Notes: generated by a model from the sequence alone, not told the origin. A stretch of 28,701 nt of DNA from JABIAG01 sp964561995 (GCA_964561995.1 CAZLQZ010000014.1:1-28701), one strand, 5' to 3'. Positions 1 through 8,199 are shown, counted from the stretch's first letter. Made by a program: numbers and translations.

Positions 1-16
1 CGGTAAACTACTATAA

Positions 17-43
17 AAACCCTTCGATTTATTCGGAGGGTTT
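17..43. terminator. Terminator-like hairpin near window start
   Basis: A 10-bp stem (17-26 with 34-43, one G-T wobble) encloses a 7-base loop and runs into a T-rich stretch. It probably marks the end of a gene lying before the window. The rest of 1-183 is very AT-rich and holds no gene that I can see. Confidence 0.4.
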
Positions 44-153
44 CATATTAACCTTTTCTAAGGAAGAACTAAAAAAACAATCTTCTTTTTAATTGATTTT
101 TTTAAAATATTATTTAAGATAAATTTTATTTTTTCTTTTCTAATCCAAATAAC

Positions 154-162
154 TTTTTAAAT
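154..162 (+). promoter_or_regulatory. TATA box of the MaoC-like gene
   Basis: TTTTTAAAT is centred about 26 bases before the ATG at 184. This is the spacing seen before many first genes in the window and fits a leaderless transcript. Confidence 0.4.
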
Positions 163-183
163 CAGAAAAAATTTCGATATAAA

Positions 184-906
184 ATGATATTTACAGACAA
201 AGATATTAGTGAATTTTGTTTAATAACTGGCGACCCAAACAGAATTCACAATCCAGAATATATGGCCACAAAAGGAAAAAAAGCTATAGTTCCCGGAATG
301 TTAACTTTTGTCAAATTGGCAGCAAAATATCAATATGATCTAAAAACATTAAATGTTAATTTTAATAATCCAGTTTGTTCAGAAAATGAAATGGAAATAG
401 TGCATCATCACGGCACAGTTAATAGCATAAGCGCATACTATAACAATAAAGAAATTATAAAAATAACACACAGCAGTCCCTTAAAAAGCGAAGAAGATAA
501 TTTTGAAGGAATTGAAAGAACATTAGAATTTAGCGATAATCAATTAAGCGATTTTTTTCATATGACTGATGATTTACAAAATACAGAAGCACTTTTTCAA
601 ATTGCTTACGCATCAAAATTAATGCAAGAAATTTTATCAAACCCAATTACTGAAATAGAAAAAGAAGCAGTTCAAAGATCCAAAAAAGGTTTATTGCCTG
701 TTTATGAAAGTTTAAAAATTACAATACACAATCCTGATTTATTTGAAAATAGTTTAGTCTATAAAACAAATTTAGAAAAAACTTCCAAAAGAGATTATTT
801 ATGGAGAGTTAGATGTTGTAATAGTGATAATATAGTCTATGACTCCGAATTTAAATTAAAAGCACTACCTGAAAAATTAATAATGCGAATTGCCGAAACA
901 TTATAA
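184..906 (+). CDS. MaoC-like hot-dog fold protein
   Basis: A 240-residue soluble protein. The N-terminal part has the signature of MaoC/(R)-hydratase hot-dog domains: a TGDPNRIH stretch at about residues 15-22, where the family usually has GD-x-NP-x-H, followed by a conserved VPGML at about 37-41. The Asp and His expected for hydratase catalysis are present. The second half (about 115-240) may be a second, degenerate hot-dog unit, since it has an AYAS-like helix followed by PVYESLKI. MaoC-type proteins hydrate enoyl thioesters or bind acyl groups. The substrate cannot be told, and no fatty-acid or polyketide genes lie nearby. It has its own TATA box and stands alone. The fold call is fairly secure and the enzymatic role is inference. 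Confidence 0.65.
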   Translation: MIFTDKDISEFCLITGDPNRIHNPEYMATKGKKAIVPGMLTFVKLAAKYQYDLKTLNVNFNNPVCSENEMEIVHHHGTVNSISAYYNNKEIIKITHSSPLKSEEDNFEGIERTLEFSDNQLSDFFHMTDDLQNTEALFQIAYASKLMQEILSNPITEIEKEAVQRSKKGLLPVYESLKITIHNPDLFENSLVYKTNLEKTSKRDYLWRVRCCNSDNIVYDSEFKLKALPEKLIMRIAETL

Positions 907-942
907 TTCTTAAGTACATAATGAAAAATAACAAAAGTAATA

Positions 943-950
943 TTTATATA
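943..950 (+). promoter_or_regulatory. TATA box of the 80-residue membrane protein
   Basis: TTTATATA is centred 26-27 bases before the ATG at 973, which fits a leaderless transcript. Confidence 0.5.
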
Positions 951-972
951 GTAGTATATGAATTGAAAAATT

Positions 973-1215
973 ATGAAAAAGAAATCTATTAAAAAACAAA
1001 GCAAAGTAAAAAAATCTAAATGCGAAATGAAATTCAATAACATGTGCAATGATTCATGTAAAGGTGGATGTTTCTACTTCTTAGGATTCATTGGTGCAGC
1101 AACATATAATATTTCAGTTGCAGCAGGTTTTTGGATTGGCGTATGGGGCGTAATTAAAGCTTTAGTTTGGCCTGCTTTTCTAGTATACGGTTTGATGAAA
1201 TCTATCGGATTATAA
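973..1215 (+). CDS. Small conserved-type membrane protein
   Basis: An 80-residue protein with a strongly basic N-terminus (many Lys in the first 20 residues), three Cys at about 25-33 in a CNDSCKGGC pattern, and two hydrophobic segments at about 35-55 and 57-78. The C-terminal part (WGVIKALVWPAFLVYGLMK) resembles a small membrane protein that recurs in DPANN archaea and candidate-phyla bacteria. That resemblance is from memory. The function is unknown. The Cys cluster could bind a metal, but this is only a possibility. A TATA box at the usual spacing supports this start. Confidence 0.65.
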   Translation: MKKKSIKKQSKVKKSKCEMKFNNMCNDSCKGGCFYFLGFIGAATYNISVAAGFWIGVWGVIKALVWPAFLVYGLMKSIGL

Positions 1216-1383
1216 AATTAATGTAATTCAATATGGATTTTACCAAAAAATAATTTTTATTTTTTTAAAATTAAATTTCTTAAAGATTTTCATCGCTCAC
1301 AATAGACTAATTATTCACTATTTTATAAAAAAGACTTGAGTTCAATAGTAGATTTCGCAGTATAGTTTTGGCACCTCATAACT

Positions 1384-1391
1384 TTTTTAAA
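1384..1391 (+). promoter_or_regulatory. TATA box of the 108-residue secreted protein
   Basis: TTTTTAAA is centred about 27 bases before the ATG at 1415. The rest of 1216-1414 shows nothing I can name. Confidence 0.4.
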
Positions 1392-1414
1392 GTAGTTAAT
1401 TATTCCATTTACTA

Positions 1415-1741
1415 ATGCAATTAGAAAAAAAAGTAAAAATGATTATTGGAGCTGCTATATTAACAGTTGTAGCTGGAACAAATGGAATAATTTACGGTCG
1501 TAACCATTTTCATATAGGGAGAAATTTGGAACCTAATGCAATTTTGTGTAATTCTTGTACTAATTTGAGACCAATAGTTGGAATGAACTTACCTTTATTT
1601 AAAAATAAAGATTTAGATGGAAATGGAAAATATGAGTCTGCTTTATTTTATAAGAATTCTCAAGGTAGAACTGTTTATCAAGAAATAACAAAAAATGAAG
1701 ATGATAGACTAATTATCAGTGAGCCCAAATTCTACGAGTAA
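1415..1741 (+). CDS. Hypothetical secreted or membrane-anchored protein with Asp-rich loop
   Basis: A 108-residue protein with a basic start and one hydrophobic segment at about residues 9-28, probably an uncleaved anchor or signal peptide. The remainder should be outside the cell. It has a CNSC pair at about 45-48 and a DLDGNGKYES loop at about 67-76, which resembles the calcium-binding loops of EF-hand, dockerin and FG-GAP type repeats. I do not recognise the family. The short exported form with a calcium-loop motif suggests a surface protein, but nothing more specific can be said. Confidence 0.5.
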   Translation: MQLEKKVKMIIGAAILTVVAGTNGIIYGRNHFHIGRNLEPNAILCNSCTNLRPIVGMNLPLFKNKDLDGNGKYESALFYKNSQGRTVYQEITKNEDDRLIISEPKFYE

Positions 1742-1820
1742 TATTGCGTATAACAAATATTAAATTCCATAAATCCATTCTATTTAAATAAAAAAAATTA
1801 ATTAGCAGATTTATTATTTA

Positions 1821-2501
1821 CTAAAATTTATACACCAAATGAATATAAGAATTTTTTAATTTTGTTACACTTACTAATTTTAAAGATTTAATATTTTTTA
1901 AATCAGATTCAGAAATTAATGAAATACCATCCATTAATGTTGAAGTTTCTTTTCCCCCAATTAAAGCAGGAGCAACAACAATTGAAACTCTATCAATTAA
2001 ACCTTCTCTAATAAGAATAGAATTAAGTGTTCCACCGGATTGAATAGTAACTCTATTAGCACCATACTTTTGTTTAAGTTTTAAAAAAAGATCTTTAAAA
2101 TTAACTTTTAAAGGATAATATAAAATTTCTACTTTTTCTTTAAAACTAAAAGCAGGATGATTTTTATTAGAAGTTACTAAAAATAATTTTTTAGTTCCAT
2201 GAATTAAATTTTCTATTCCTTTTTTTGTCAAATGAGTATTATCCACAATTACAAAACTACAACTTGGAACATTAATTGGACTGTTTTTTGAGTTCACTCC
2301 AATCTTTTGCATCACTCTACCAGTATTAAATGAAAAAAGATCCGTTTTCTTTTCAAAATCATAATATTGATGTAAACCTTGCTTTAATCCATTAACTTTT
2401 GGAAAATCATTGTCTACATCTCTTCGATCAACACTTCCAGTACTAATTTTACCATCTAAAGAAATAAGCATAAACAAAGTATTAAAAGTTCTATCTTTCA
2501 T
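1821..2501 (-). CDS. RibD C-terminal/dihydrofolate-reductase-fold reductase
   Basis: A 226-residue protein with the fold markers of the RibD C-terminal domain. An N-terminal strand leads into ISLDGKIS (about 13-20), where the family has S-x-DGK. A glycine-rich nucleotide-binding stretch (IQSGGTLNSILIREGLID) lies at about 153-170, followed by APALIGGKET. The length matches stand-alone archaeal diaminopyrimidine reductases of riboflavin synthesis (about 220 residues). However, the middle region (SFNTGRVMQKIGVN) follows the broader 'RibD family/DHFR family' form rather than the biosynthetic one. No other riboflavin gene is near, so NADPH-dependent reductase is safe and the substrate is open. It diverges from the gene at 2651 across a 149-base gap. 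Confidence 0.75.
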   Translation of the reverse strand: MKDRTFNTLFMLISLDGKISTGSVDRRDVDNDFPKVNGLKQGLHQYYDFEKKTDLFSFNTGRVMQKIGVNSKNSPINVPSCSFVIVDNTHLTKKGIENLIHGTKKLFLVTSNKNHPAFSFKEKVEILYYPLKVNFKDLFLKLKQKYGANRVTIQSGGTLNSILIREGLIDRVSIVVAPALIGGKETSTLMDGISLISESDLKNIKSLKLVSVTKLKNSYIHLVYKF

Positions 2502-2620
2502 ATAAAAAATATTAATTTAAAAGTTAATAAACTTTTCTAAATTGAGATTAAATCAACCAATAAAACCAATCTTATCAATAAAATTAATTAGTAAAATATT
2601 TAATTAAAATAGATACATTA

Positions 2621-2628
2621 ATATATAA
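2621..2628 (+). promoter_or_regulatory. TATA box of the beta-sandwich secreted protein
   Basis: ATATATAA lies about 26 bases before the ATG at 2651, in the gap between divergent genes. A TTTATTA-like element for the minus-strand reductase sits near 2524-2530. Confidence 0.5.
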
Positions 2629-2650
2629 AATCAACTTTAAAAATAAGTAT

Positions 2651-3115
2651 ATGAAAAAAATATTTTGTATAGCAACAATATCCATATTACTTCTAACAAT
2701 TGCTTTTTTATTAAAAGACACTGGAATTCAAAGTAGTACAGGTATGATTACAAGTGATTTATCTTTAAATGACCAAACTGACACTGTTTTATTATGTAAC
2801 GATGGTAGTGTTTGTAAAAGTCCAATCTTTATCGAATTAGAAATTTTAGATGATGTAGTAAAAAAAGGAAGTGAATTAACCTTTAAATTAGATTTAATTG
2901 GAGCTGAAATAGATGGACAAACAACAGCTTTATTTGTTATAACAGATTATCGGGGAAAAGTTGTATTAACTGAAAGCATGATAGTTAAAGAAGAATCATT
3001 TACCACAACAATACCACTAACTGATATTCCAATGGGAATTTATGATTTATTTGTAGAAGTTCATCATTTAGACGATGCTACCGAAACAAAATTAGAATTT
3101 ACAATAATACAATAA
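2651..3115 (+). CDS. Hypothetical exported protein, probable beta-sandwich domain
   Basis: A 154-residue protein with a signal peptide or N-terminal anchor at about residues 3-21 (Lys-rich start, then a hydrophobic run). After a Thr/Ser-rich linker with one CNDGSVC pair, residues 57-154 alternate hydrophobic and polar residues as in a beta-sandwich. They contain DIPMGIYDLFVEV at about 128-140, a phrase typical of Ig-like or CARDB-like extracellular domains. No catalytic motif is seen. It is probably a small cell-surface or binding protein. It sits just ahead of the aRF1 gene, which has its own promoter. Confidence 0.5.
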   Translation: MKKIFCIATISILLLTIAFLLKDTGIQSSTGMITSDLSLNDQTDTVLLCNDGSVCKSPIFIELEILDDVVKKGSELTFKLDLIGAEIDGQTTALFVITDYRGKVVLTESMIVKEESFTTTIPLTDIPMGIYDLFVEVHHLDDATETKLEFTIIQ

Positions 3116-3125
3116 TTCCGCAATG

Positions 3126-3133
3126 TTTATAAA
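3126..3133 (+). promoter_or_regulatory. TATA box of the aRF1 gene
   Basis: TTTATAAA is centred 26-27 bases before the ATG at 3156. It lies just after the stop of the preceding gene, so aRF1 is probably transcribed on its own as a leaderless mRNA. Confidence 0.6.
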
Positions 3134-3155
3134 CTAACTTCTCACACTTTTAGTA

Positions 3156-4250
3156 ATGGCAATTGATGCACAACAAAAGTTTAAGATAAAAAAATTCGTT
3201 AAAGAATTAAGCTCATATAGAGGAAGACATACTGAATTAGTTACAGTATATATTCCTGCCGGCTATGATTTAAATAAAGTTATTAATCATATTTTTCAAG
3301 AACAAGGAACAGCAACAAATATTAAATCAGCTTCTACAAGAAAAAATGTTATTGATGCATTAGAAAGAATGATTCAACATTTAAGATTATATAAACGAAC
3401 TCCAGAAAATGGACTTGCAGCATTTAGTGGAAATGTTTCTGTAAAAGAAGGACAACAAGATCTTAAAGTATGGAGTATTGAACCTCCTACCCCATTAAAA
3501 ACTCGTATTTATAGATGTGACAAAACTTTTGTTATGGGACCATTAGAAGAAATAATGGAAACAGAAAATGTATTTGGAATGATTGTTATGGACAGAAGAG
3601 ATGCAATCATTGCACTACTAAAAGGAAAAGCAATAATTCCATTATTAAAAACTCACTCTGAAGTTCCAGGAAAAATGAGAGCAGGTGGACAATCTGCCCA
3701 AAGGTTTGCAAGACTAAGAGAAGGAGCTGCTAAAGATCATTATAAAAAAGTAGGAGAATATGTAAAAGAACAATTTCTTATGATGAAAGATTTAAAAGGA
3801 ATTCTAGTTGGAGGACCAGGTCCAACAAAATATGATTTTGTAGACGGCAATTATATTACTAATGAAGTTAAGAAAAAAATAATTGCAATTAAAGATTTAA
3901 GTTATACTGAAGAGTTTGGATTGCAAGAATTATTAGATAAAAGTGAAGATGTTTTAGCAGAAGAAGAAGTTGCTGATGAAAAAAAAATAATGACCAGATT
4001 TTTTGAAACTTTAGCTAAAACACCAAATAAAACATCCTACGGAGAAAAGGAAGTTATGGATAAAATAAATCAGGGCGTAGTTAATATTTTATTACTTTCT
4101 GAAGATTTAGAAGATGAAAGAATTGAAGAATTTGAAACCGCTGCCCAAGAATTCAAATCAGAAGTTAAAATTATTTCAGTAGAAACAAGAGAAGGTGCTC
4201 AATTAAGAGACCTTGGAAAGGTTGCTGCTATTTTACGATATGAAATGTGA
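3156..4250 (+). CDS. prf1: Peptide chain release factor aRF1 (eRF1 family)
   Basis: Class-1 release factor of the archaeal/eukaryotic type, which reads all three stop codons and triggers peptide release on the ribosome. The stop-codon-recognition motifs are intact: NIKS at residues 55-58 and YRCDKTF (YxCxxxF) at 119-125. The peptidyl-transferase-centre GGQ is at 177-179. At 364 residues it is shorter than usual archaeal aRF1 (about 410-430). The C-terminal domain goes straight from the LLLSEDL strand (about 312-318) to the EGAQLRDLGKVAAILRY end with no Cys, so the zinc-ribbon minidomain normally inserted there is missing. Its own stop codon is TGA. The gene converges on the minus-strand gene at 4258 with only 7 bases between. 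Confidence 0.95.
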   Translation: MAIDAQQKFKIKKFVKELSSYRGRHTELVTVYIPAGYDLNKVINHIFQEQGTATNIKSASTRKNVIDALERMIQHLRLYKRTPENGLAAFSGNVSVKEGQQDLKVWSIEPPTPLKTRIYRCDKTFVMGPLEEIMETENVFGMIVMDRRDAIIALLKGKAIIPLLKTHSEVPGKMRAGGQSAQRFARLREGAAKDHYKKVGEYVKEQFLMMKDLKGILVGGPGPTKYDFVDGNYITNEVKKKIIAIKDLSYTEEFGLQELLDKSEDVLAEEEVADEKKIMTRFFETLAKTPNKTSYGEKEVMDKINQGVVNILLLSEDLEDERIEEFETAAQEFKSEVKIISVETREGAQLRDLGKVAAILRYEM

Positions 4251-4257
4251 GAAAATA

Positions 4258-4941
4258 TTAACATAATTTTATTTCATTTTTTAATACTAACATACACTTA
4301 TACTTATCACCGTCTTTGTAAGCTTTTACTTGATCGGGCGAATATACATTTCCCCTAGCGTTTAAAAAATCTAGAATTTCTAAACCATGATTTAATGCAT
4401 TATCTTTTTCAGAAAATCTATTTAAAAATAAATAATTTGGGCGATAATCTAACCCAGCTTTCAATCTATCTTTAAATATTATTCTAGTCATCACTTCTAA
4501 TAAATAATCTCTATGGTTTGAAGAATCACATTTCATAATTTGTTTAGCATAGAGAGGTAAACCATTTCCAGGCAAAACACCAGCAGCACTTATTAATCTT
4601 CCATAAGCACCACCACTTTCAGATAATGTTAAAGTACCTTTTCTAATTTGAAACTTTTTTTCTAAAGGTCCAAAATCTCTATCTTTCAAATATTTTAGCA
4701 AATATTTGTCATCATCTGAAACACTAGGAGTATATTTTTTACAATGAATTGACCCAGACAACCAAACCCAAGTCATAAACTTCACTAAAGCGATTCCTTT
4801 AGGACTAATTAAAAAACTACCTTTTAGAGGAAGAACATCATCATCTAACAAGGATTTGTAATATCGTCTAGGATTTTCTTTACAAGTATATTTATCCATT
4901 AAGTCTTTTTCTGACACTAATAATAATTCATCTATGTTCAT
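4258..4941 (-). CDS. Unknown protein, possible degenerate LAGLIDADG-like core
   Basis: A 227-residue soluble protein that I do not recognise as a named family. It shares a motif skeleton with the protein encoded at 9254-10081. A helix ends in WVWLSGSI (58-65). About 45 residues later comes SESG (107-110), then GR (114-115) and G-x5-G (121-127), and then a hydrophobic helix at about 144-156. This skeleton recalls LAGLIDADG endonuclease-like domains, where a first helix ends in a G-D-G-S type turn and a later stretch reads GR-L-x-x-x-G-V-P-x-G. The acidic catalytic residue of such helices is replaced by Ser, so a binding or regulatory role would be more likely than DNA cleavage. Three or four Cys are scattered without a clear motif. 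The homology between the two genes is read by eye. Confidence 0.55.
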   Translation of the reverse strand: MNIDELLLVSEKDLMDKYTCKENPRRYYKSLLDDDVLPLKGSFLISPKGIALVKFMTWVWLSGSIHCKKYTPSVSDDDKYLLKYLKDRDFGPLEKKFQIRKGTLTLSESGGAYGRLISAAGVLPGNGLPLYAKQIMKCDSSNHRDYLLEVMTRIIFKDRLKAGLDYRPNYLFLNRFSEKDNALNHGLEILDFLNARGNVYSPDQVKAYKDGDKYKCMLVLKNEIKLC

Positions 4942-5007
4942 AGATAGAGTTATAGAATATAATTTAAAAAGGTTTTCCTACCACTCAGTAGTTACATAAA
5001 CAAAACA

Positions 5008-5015
5008 TTTAAATA
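5008..5015 (+). promoter_or_regulatory. TATA box of the metallophosphoesterase gene
   Basis: TTTAAATA is centred 26-27 bases before the ATG at 5038, as for other leaderless genes here. Confidence 0.5.
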
Positions 5016-5037
5016 TGAGAAGATTATAACATAATTT

Positions 5038-6189
5038 ATGAGTTTATTAGCACACATATCAGATACACATAAAAATGTAGACCATATTAAAGCTACACGT
5101 ATTGTAACAAATTATATTAGTGAAACTTATGGAGTTTCTTGTCCAGTATTACATTCTGGAGACTTTGGAAATGGAAATGAAAATGAAGACCTTTACAAAT
5201 TAGTAAATGAAGAAGCACAAAAATACAAAAACCCATTTTTAGGAGTTTTAGGAAATCATGACCCAGAGAATGCTCCAGACTATCTTTCTGCTATTGAATT
5301 TCCCGACTTAGTAAAATATGTTGATGGCAAAAAAATTGTATGTATAAATAAACATTGGGAAAATTCTCTTCAAGGAATAAATATACATGATCAAAATAAT
5401 TATGGAGATTTAGAAGAAAGATTGGATGAAATTAAAAAAGAATTAAAAGATGCAGATGTAATTATTATGCACGAAGGTGCTCATGATGATTTAGCAGTAA
5501 AAAAAGGTAATTATAATAAAAAACTGGGTGAAATAATTAAAGATAGAGTTGGTAAAGGAAAAAAGCCACTAATTATGCAAGCAGGTCACGCACACGGTAC
5601 AAAGTATGGAAAATTAGAAGAAGGACTTTTTGGAATTAGACCATATGGAGAAGAAATTAAAGGTGCAGCATATATTACTGCAGAAGTGAATGGTAAAAGA
5701 ACCACATACAAAATTAATAATAATAAATTATACGAATGGGCAAATAAAATTGATTCTAGTTTTGAAGTTGGTGAAATAAAAAAACCCAATAAAGAAATAC
5801 CACAAATTCCTCAAGAGGAATTAATTTGGAGAAGTAAAAAAGATCCACAACACGGACCAATAGATATTTTAATTAAAAATAAAGCAAGTGAAAACTTAAT
5901 AAAAAAATATAACTTAACTGAACAAGTACCATCTCAAGAGATACAACCAGGAATTGAAGCATATGAATTTCCTCAAGGATTTAAAGAAAAATTTGAAGAA
6001 GAAGAATCACAAACAATGAATCAGAATGAATCTAATCCAGAAGAAGCTCCACAAGAAGGATTTGAAGAATCAATGCCAGAACAACCATATTCTTCACAAG
6101 AAAGAGAAGAAGAACATTTAGAAAAAAATCAAACTGCACCAGAACCAATGCCAATGCCACCTAGAGAAGAATTTCAAAAAGCAGCTTAA
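5038..6189 (+). CDS. Calcineurin-like metallophosphoesterase with disordered acidic tail
   Basis: A 383-residue protein. The N-terminal domain (1 to about 225) has the metallophosphoesterase metal-binding motifs in order: D9-x-H11 in HISDTH, G41-D42, G72-N73-H74-D75, a later MHEGAH and GHAHG near 187. Two divalent metals bound there would hydrolyse a phosphomono- or diester. The substrate is unknown. No signal peptide is present, so it is cytoplasmic. Residues from about 260 are low-complexity, rich in Glu, Gln and Pro, and end in a run of Pro/Met/Glu, so the tail is probably disordered. It overlaps the stop of the convergent gene at 6186 through a shared TTAA. Confidence 0.85.
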   Translation: MSLLAHISDTHKNVDHIKATRIVTNYISETYGVSCPVLHSGDFGNGNENEDLYKLVNEEAQKYKNPFLGVLGNHDPENAPDYLSAIEFPDLVKYVDGKKIVCINKHWENSLQGINIHDQNNYGDLEERLDEIKKELKDADVIIMHEGAHDDLAVKKGNYNKKLGEIIKDRVGKGKKPLIMQAGHAHGTKYGKLEEGLFGIRPYGEEIKGAAYITAEVNGKRTTYKINNNKLYEWANKIDSSFEVGEIKKPNKEIPQIPQEELIWRSKKDPQHGPIDILIKNKASENLIKKYNLTEQVPSQEIQPGIEAYEFPQGFKEKFEEEESQTMNQNESNPEEAPQEGFEESMPEQPYSSQEREEEHLEKNQTAPEPMPMPPREEFQKAA

Positions 6190-6770
6190 TGCTCCATTTT
6201 TTCACTAGAATATTCTTTAATTTCTTCAGTTGCATTTTTTATTTTTTCAGGATCATCAGTTGTCCCTTTTTTCTTCTTATCACCATGAGTAATATACATC
6301 ACAACAATATAAAATGTCAATACAATTATAACAATTGGATTAAAAATTAACTCAAAAATAAAACCCCATTTAACACTATTTGCAAGCCCCATAGAATAAA
6401 AGAAACCAACAACAACAAAAACCAAAACAGCACCATACAAATAAGTCTTCTTATCAAAATATTGTTTTTGACCCCAAGCAGCAAACATATACAAAATAGT
6501 CATAATAAAAACCATACCCATCCCCAATATTTGTAAATAAGTAGTTAAAGTTTCAACTCTTGAAGCAGATGCAATAAAAATAAATCCAACTACAAATGCG
6601 ACCATGGAATTAATATTAGTTTTAGCTTTACCATTTTTTTCAACACCTAAAGCTTTAGTTTTTTCTAATATTGCAAATAAAACAACATAAACAAATATGA
6701 AAGGTAATAATACATTCAAAAATCCTAATTCTTGTAAAAATTCTATTGAAGCACGTAAATCAGACACCAT
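6186..6770 (-). CDS. Multi-spanning membrane protein of unknown function
   Basis: A 194-residue integral membrane protein with about five hydrophobic segments (about 14-35, 54-74, 79-98, 107-125 and 133-158). It ends in a hydrophilic, Lys/Glu-rich cytoplasmic tail from about 164. No catalytic or transport motif is recognised. The shape (a short N-terminal amphipathic helix, five spans and a charged tail) resembles uncharacterised membrane proteins common in DPANN genomes, judged from memory. It has its own promoter and converges on the metallophosphoesterase gene with a 4-base overlap. Confidence 0.65.
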   Translation of the reverse strand: MVSDLRASIEFLQELGFLNVLLPFIFVYVVLFAILEKTKALGVEKNGKAKTNINSMVAFVVGFIFIASASRVETLTTYLQILGMGMVFIMTILYMFAAWGQKQYFDKKTYLYGAVLVFVVVGFFYSMGLANSVKWGFIFELIFNPIVIIVLTFYIVVMYITHGDKKKKGTTDDPEKIKNATEEIKEYSSEKMEH

Positions 6771-6792
6771 AAAGATAATTCCGAGTTAATAG

Positions 6793-6802
6793 TATTTAAA
6801 TA
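6793..6802 (-). promoter_or_regulatory. TATA box of the membrane protein gene (minus strand)
   Basis: TATTTAAATA on either strand is centred about 27 bases upstream of the minus-strand ATG that ends at 6770. Confidence 0.5.
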
Positions 6803-6838
6803 AGATTTACTACTTTAAAGAAACAATAATGAGAATGC

Positions 6839-6848
6839 TTATATTAAA
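6839..6848 (+). promoter_or_regulatory. TATA box supporting the TTG start at 6871
   Basis: TTATATTAAA is centred about 27-28 bases before TTG 6871. The spacing equals that of the leaderless ATG genes, so it helps to decide the unusual start codon. Confidence 0.45.
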
Positions 6849-6870
6849 GATTAAATTTTAATAGCAAATA

Positions 6871-8055
6871 TTGACATTAGAACAGTTATTAAAAGATATT
6901 CAAACTAAAATTAAATTTGGTCAGCTTATAAAACAAAATAAAGATAAAGTTGAAAAAGTATATGGTTACGGTTTCTTTCCAAGAGTATATCTTATTGGAG
7001 AATATCATTTTGAAACAAATCATATGAATTTTACATCTGAAGCTATAAAAACTTTGCACCCAAATGCTTTATTTTGGGAAGCTATTGATAATGAAATTAA
7101 ACCAACAATACAAGACTATACTCTATCTGAAAAATTAAGAAAACTAAACATACAAGAATTCACTTATGCACTTTTAGACTTAGTACCAACAATTGACCCT
7201 TTAACAACTTTTTTAGAATTTACAACTAAAAAATATTATCAAGATGAAGAAGGAAGGCAAGATCTTTTGCTTTATAGACAACAAGAATTGTCAAAAATTA
7301 GAAGATATCAAAAAAATTCAAAATTATTTTTAGATGAAGTCCCTTATAAAATCTGTAATCCTGCATTTGAATTATTAATTTATTCAGTTAGAAAATTGCT
7401 TACTAATGAATTAGGAGAAACAAAATCAAGATTAGAACAAAGATTAACAAATACAACCAATATTAAAAAAAAACATAAGATTCAAAGATATATTAATTCA
7501 ATTCAAAATCCTAAAGAGGATTCAGATCTTGCTAAACTTTTAGATGAAGAAAAAGAAATTATAAGTAAAAAACAATACAGAATTGCTGACTTATATTTCT
7601 GGTTAAAAAAAGATCACAAATACAACCAAGAAAATTTATTAGAATTAGAAGAAGATCCAAGAAGATTAAAAGAAATTAGAGATTTACAACGGATTTGTGC
7701 CATAATAAACATAAAAATATTACCTTTTGATGATTATGAAGCAAAAAATAAATACTTAAAACTTCTTAAATCCAAAATATTAAATGATTCAAAAGATAAT
7801 GAATTAAATCAAAAAAGAGAAACAACCATGTTTGAATTATTAAATAATTGGTTAAATGATAATCCTAAGGGCATTGCTTTAACTCAAGGGGGAAGATATC
7901 ATATAAAAACCAAAGACTTCTACATTTTAAAGCAACTTGAAAAAAATGAAATTCCTTATAGAGTTGTTCTTTTAAAAAAAAGCAATGAAACTGAAACAGA
8001 TTTTAGAATTAAACAATACGATAAATACATTAGAAAAGAATTATCATACCCATAA
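6871..8055 (+). CDS. Possible TraB/PrgY-like or GumN-like domain protein
   Basis: A 394-residue soluble protein. Residues 37-72 read as a strand, GEYHF, a helix and then LFWEAID. This resembles the start of TraB/PrgY/GumN domains (G-x-x-H, later a conserved Glu after 'P-D-x-x'). Near the C-terminus, a strand followed by GGRYH (about 342-346) and a final strand resembles the family's closing G-x-x-H segment. The middle (about 140-260) is long, charged and helical, and less like the family. TraB-type domains are thought to be metal-dependent hydrolases acting on peptides, but the activity is not firmly known. Translation appears to start at TTG. The next in-frame Met is at residue 51, after the first motif, and a TATA box at the leaderless spacing supports TTG. 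The family call is tentative. Confidence 0.55.
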   Translation: MTLEQLLKDIQTKIKFGQLIKQNKDKVEKVYGYGFFPRVYLIGEYHFETNHMNFTSEAIKTLHPNALFWEAIDNEIKPTIQDYTLSEKLRKLNIQEFTYALLDLVPTIDPLTTFLEFTTKKYYQDEEGRQDLLLYRQQELSKIRRYQKNSKLFLDEVPYKICNPAFELLIYSVRKLLTNELGETKSRLEQRLTNTTNIKKKHKIQRYINSIQNPKEDSDLAKLLDEEKEIISKKQYRIADLYFWLKKDHKYNQENLLELEEDPRRLKEIRDLQRICAIINIKILPFDDYEAKNKYLKLLKSKILNDSKDNELNQKRETTMFELLNNWLNDNPKGIALTQGGRYHIKTKDFYILKQLEKNEIPYRVVLLKKSNETETDFRIKQYDKYIRKELSYP

Positions 8056-8199
8056 AAATCAATTTCTAAGATAAATGACATTCTCCAAAGACCTAAAAGC
8101 AAGGGAATTAAACCAATATGCTTATTAAATTTGCATTAAAATCTAAATCTCCAGGGATTTTTAAAGTTATTACTCTCAAGTAATAAATAAACGAAACAG
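8056..8199. other. AT-rich gap with one perfect hairpin
   Basis: First part of a 329-base gap without a protein gene. The only structure I see is a 7-bp perfect inverted repeat, TTATTAC at 8167-8173 with GTAATAA at 8180-8186, around a 6-base loop. It lies just before the promoter of the next transcript and could be a terminator for the upstream gene, an operator or a transposon-end relic. Confidence 0.35.

Noticed and set aside
837..1049. 70-residue minus-strand open frame rich in Phe and Ile
   Set aside because: It overlaps the ends of two plus-strand genes and reads as a shadow of AT-rich sequence.
1216..1414. Possible tRNA or small RNA in the gap
   Set aside because: No TTCRA-type T-arm, acceptor pairing or box C/D sequences were found; it is only AT-rich sequence.
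6186..6189. Palindromic TTAA at the convergent stop codons
   Set aside because: It is simply two overlapping TAA stops, with no longer symmetry around it.
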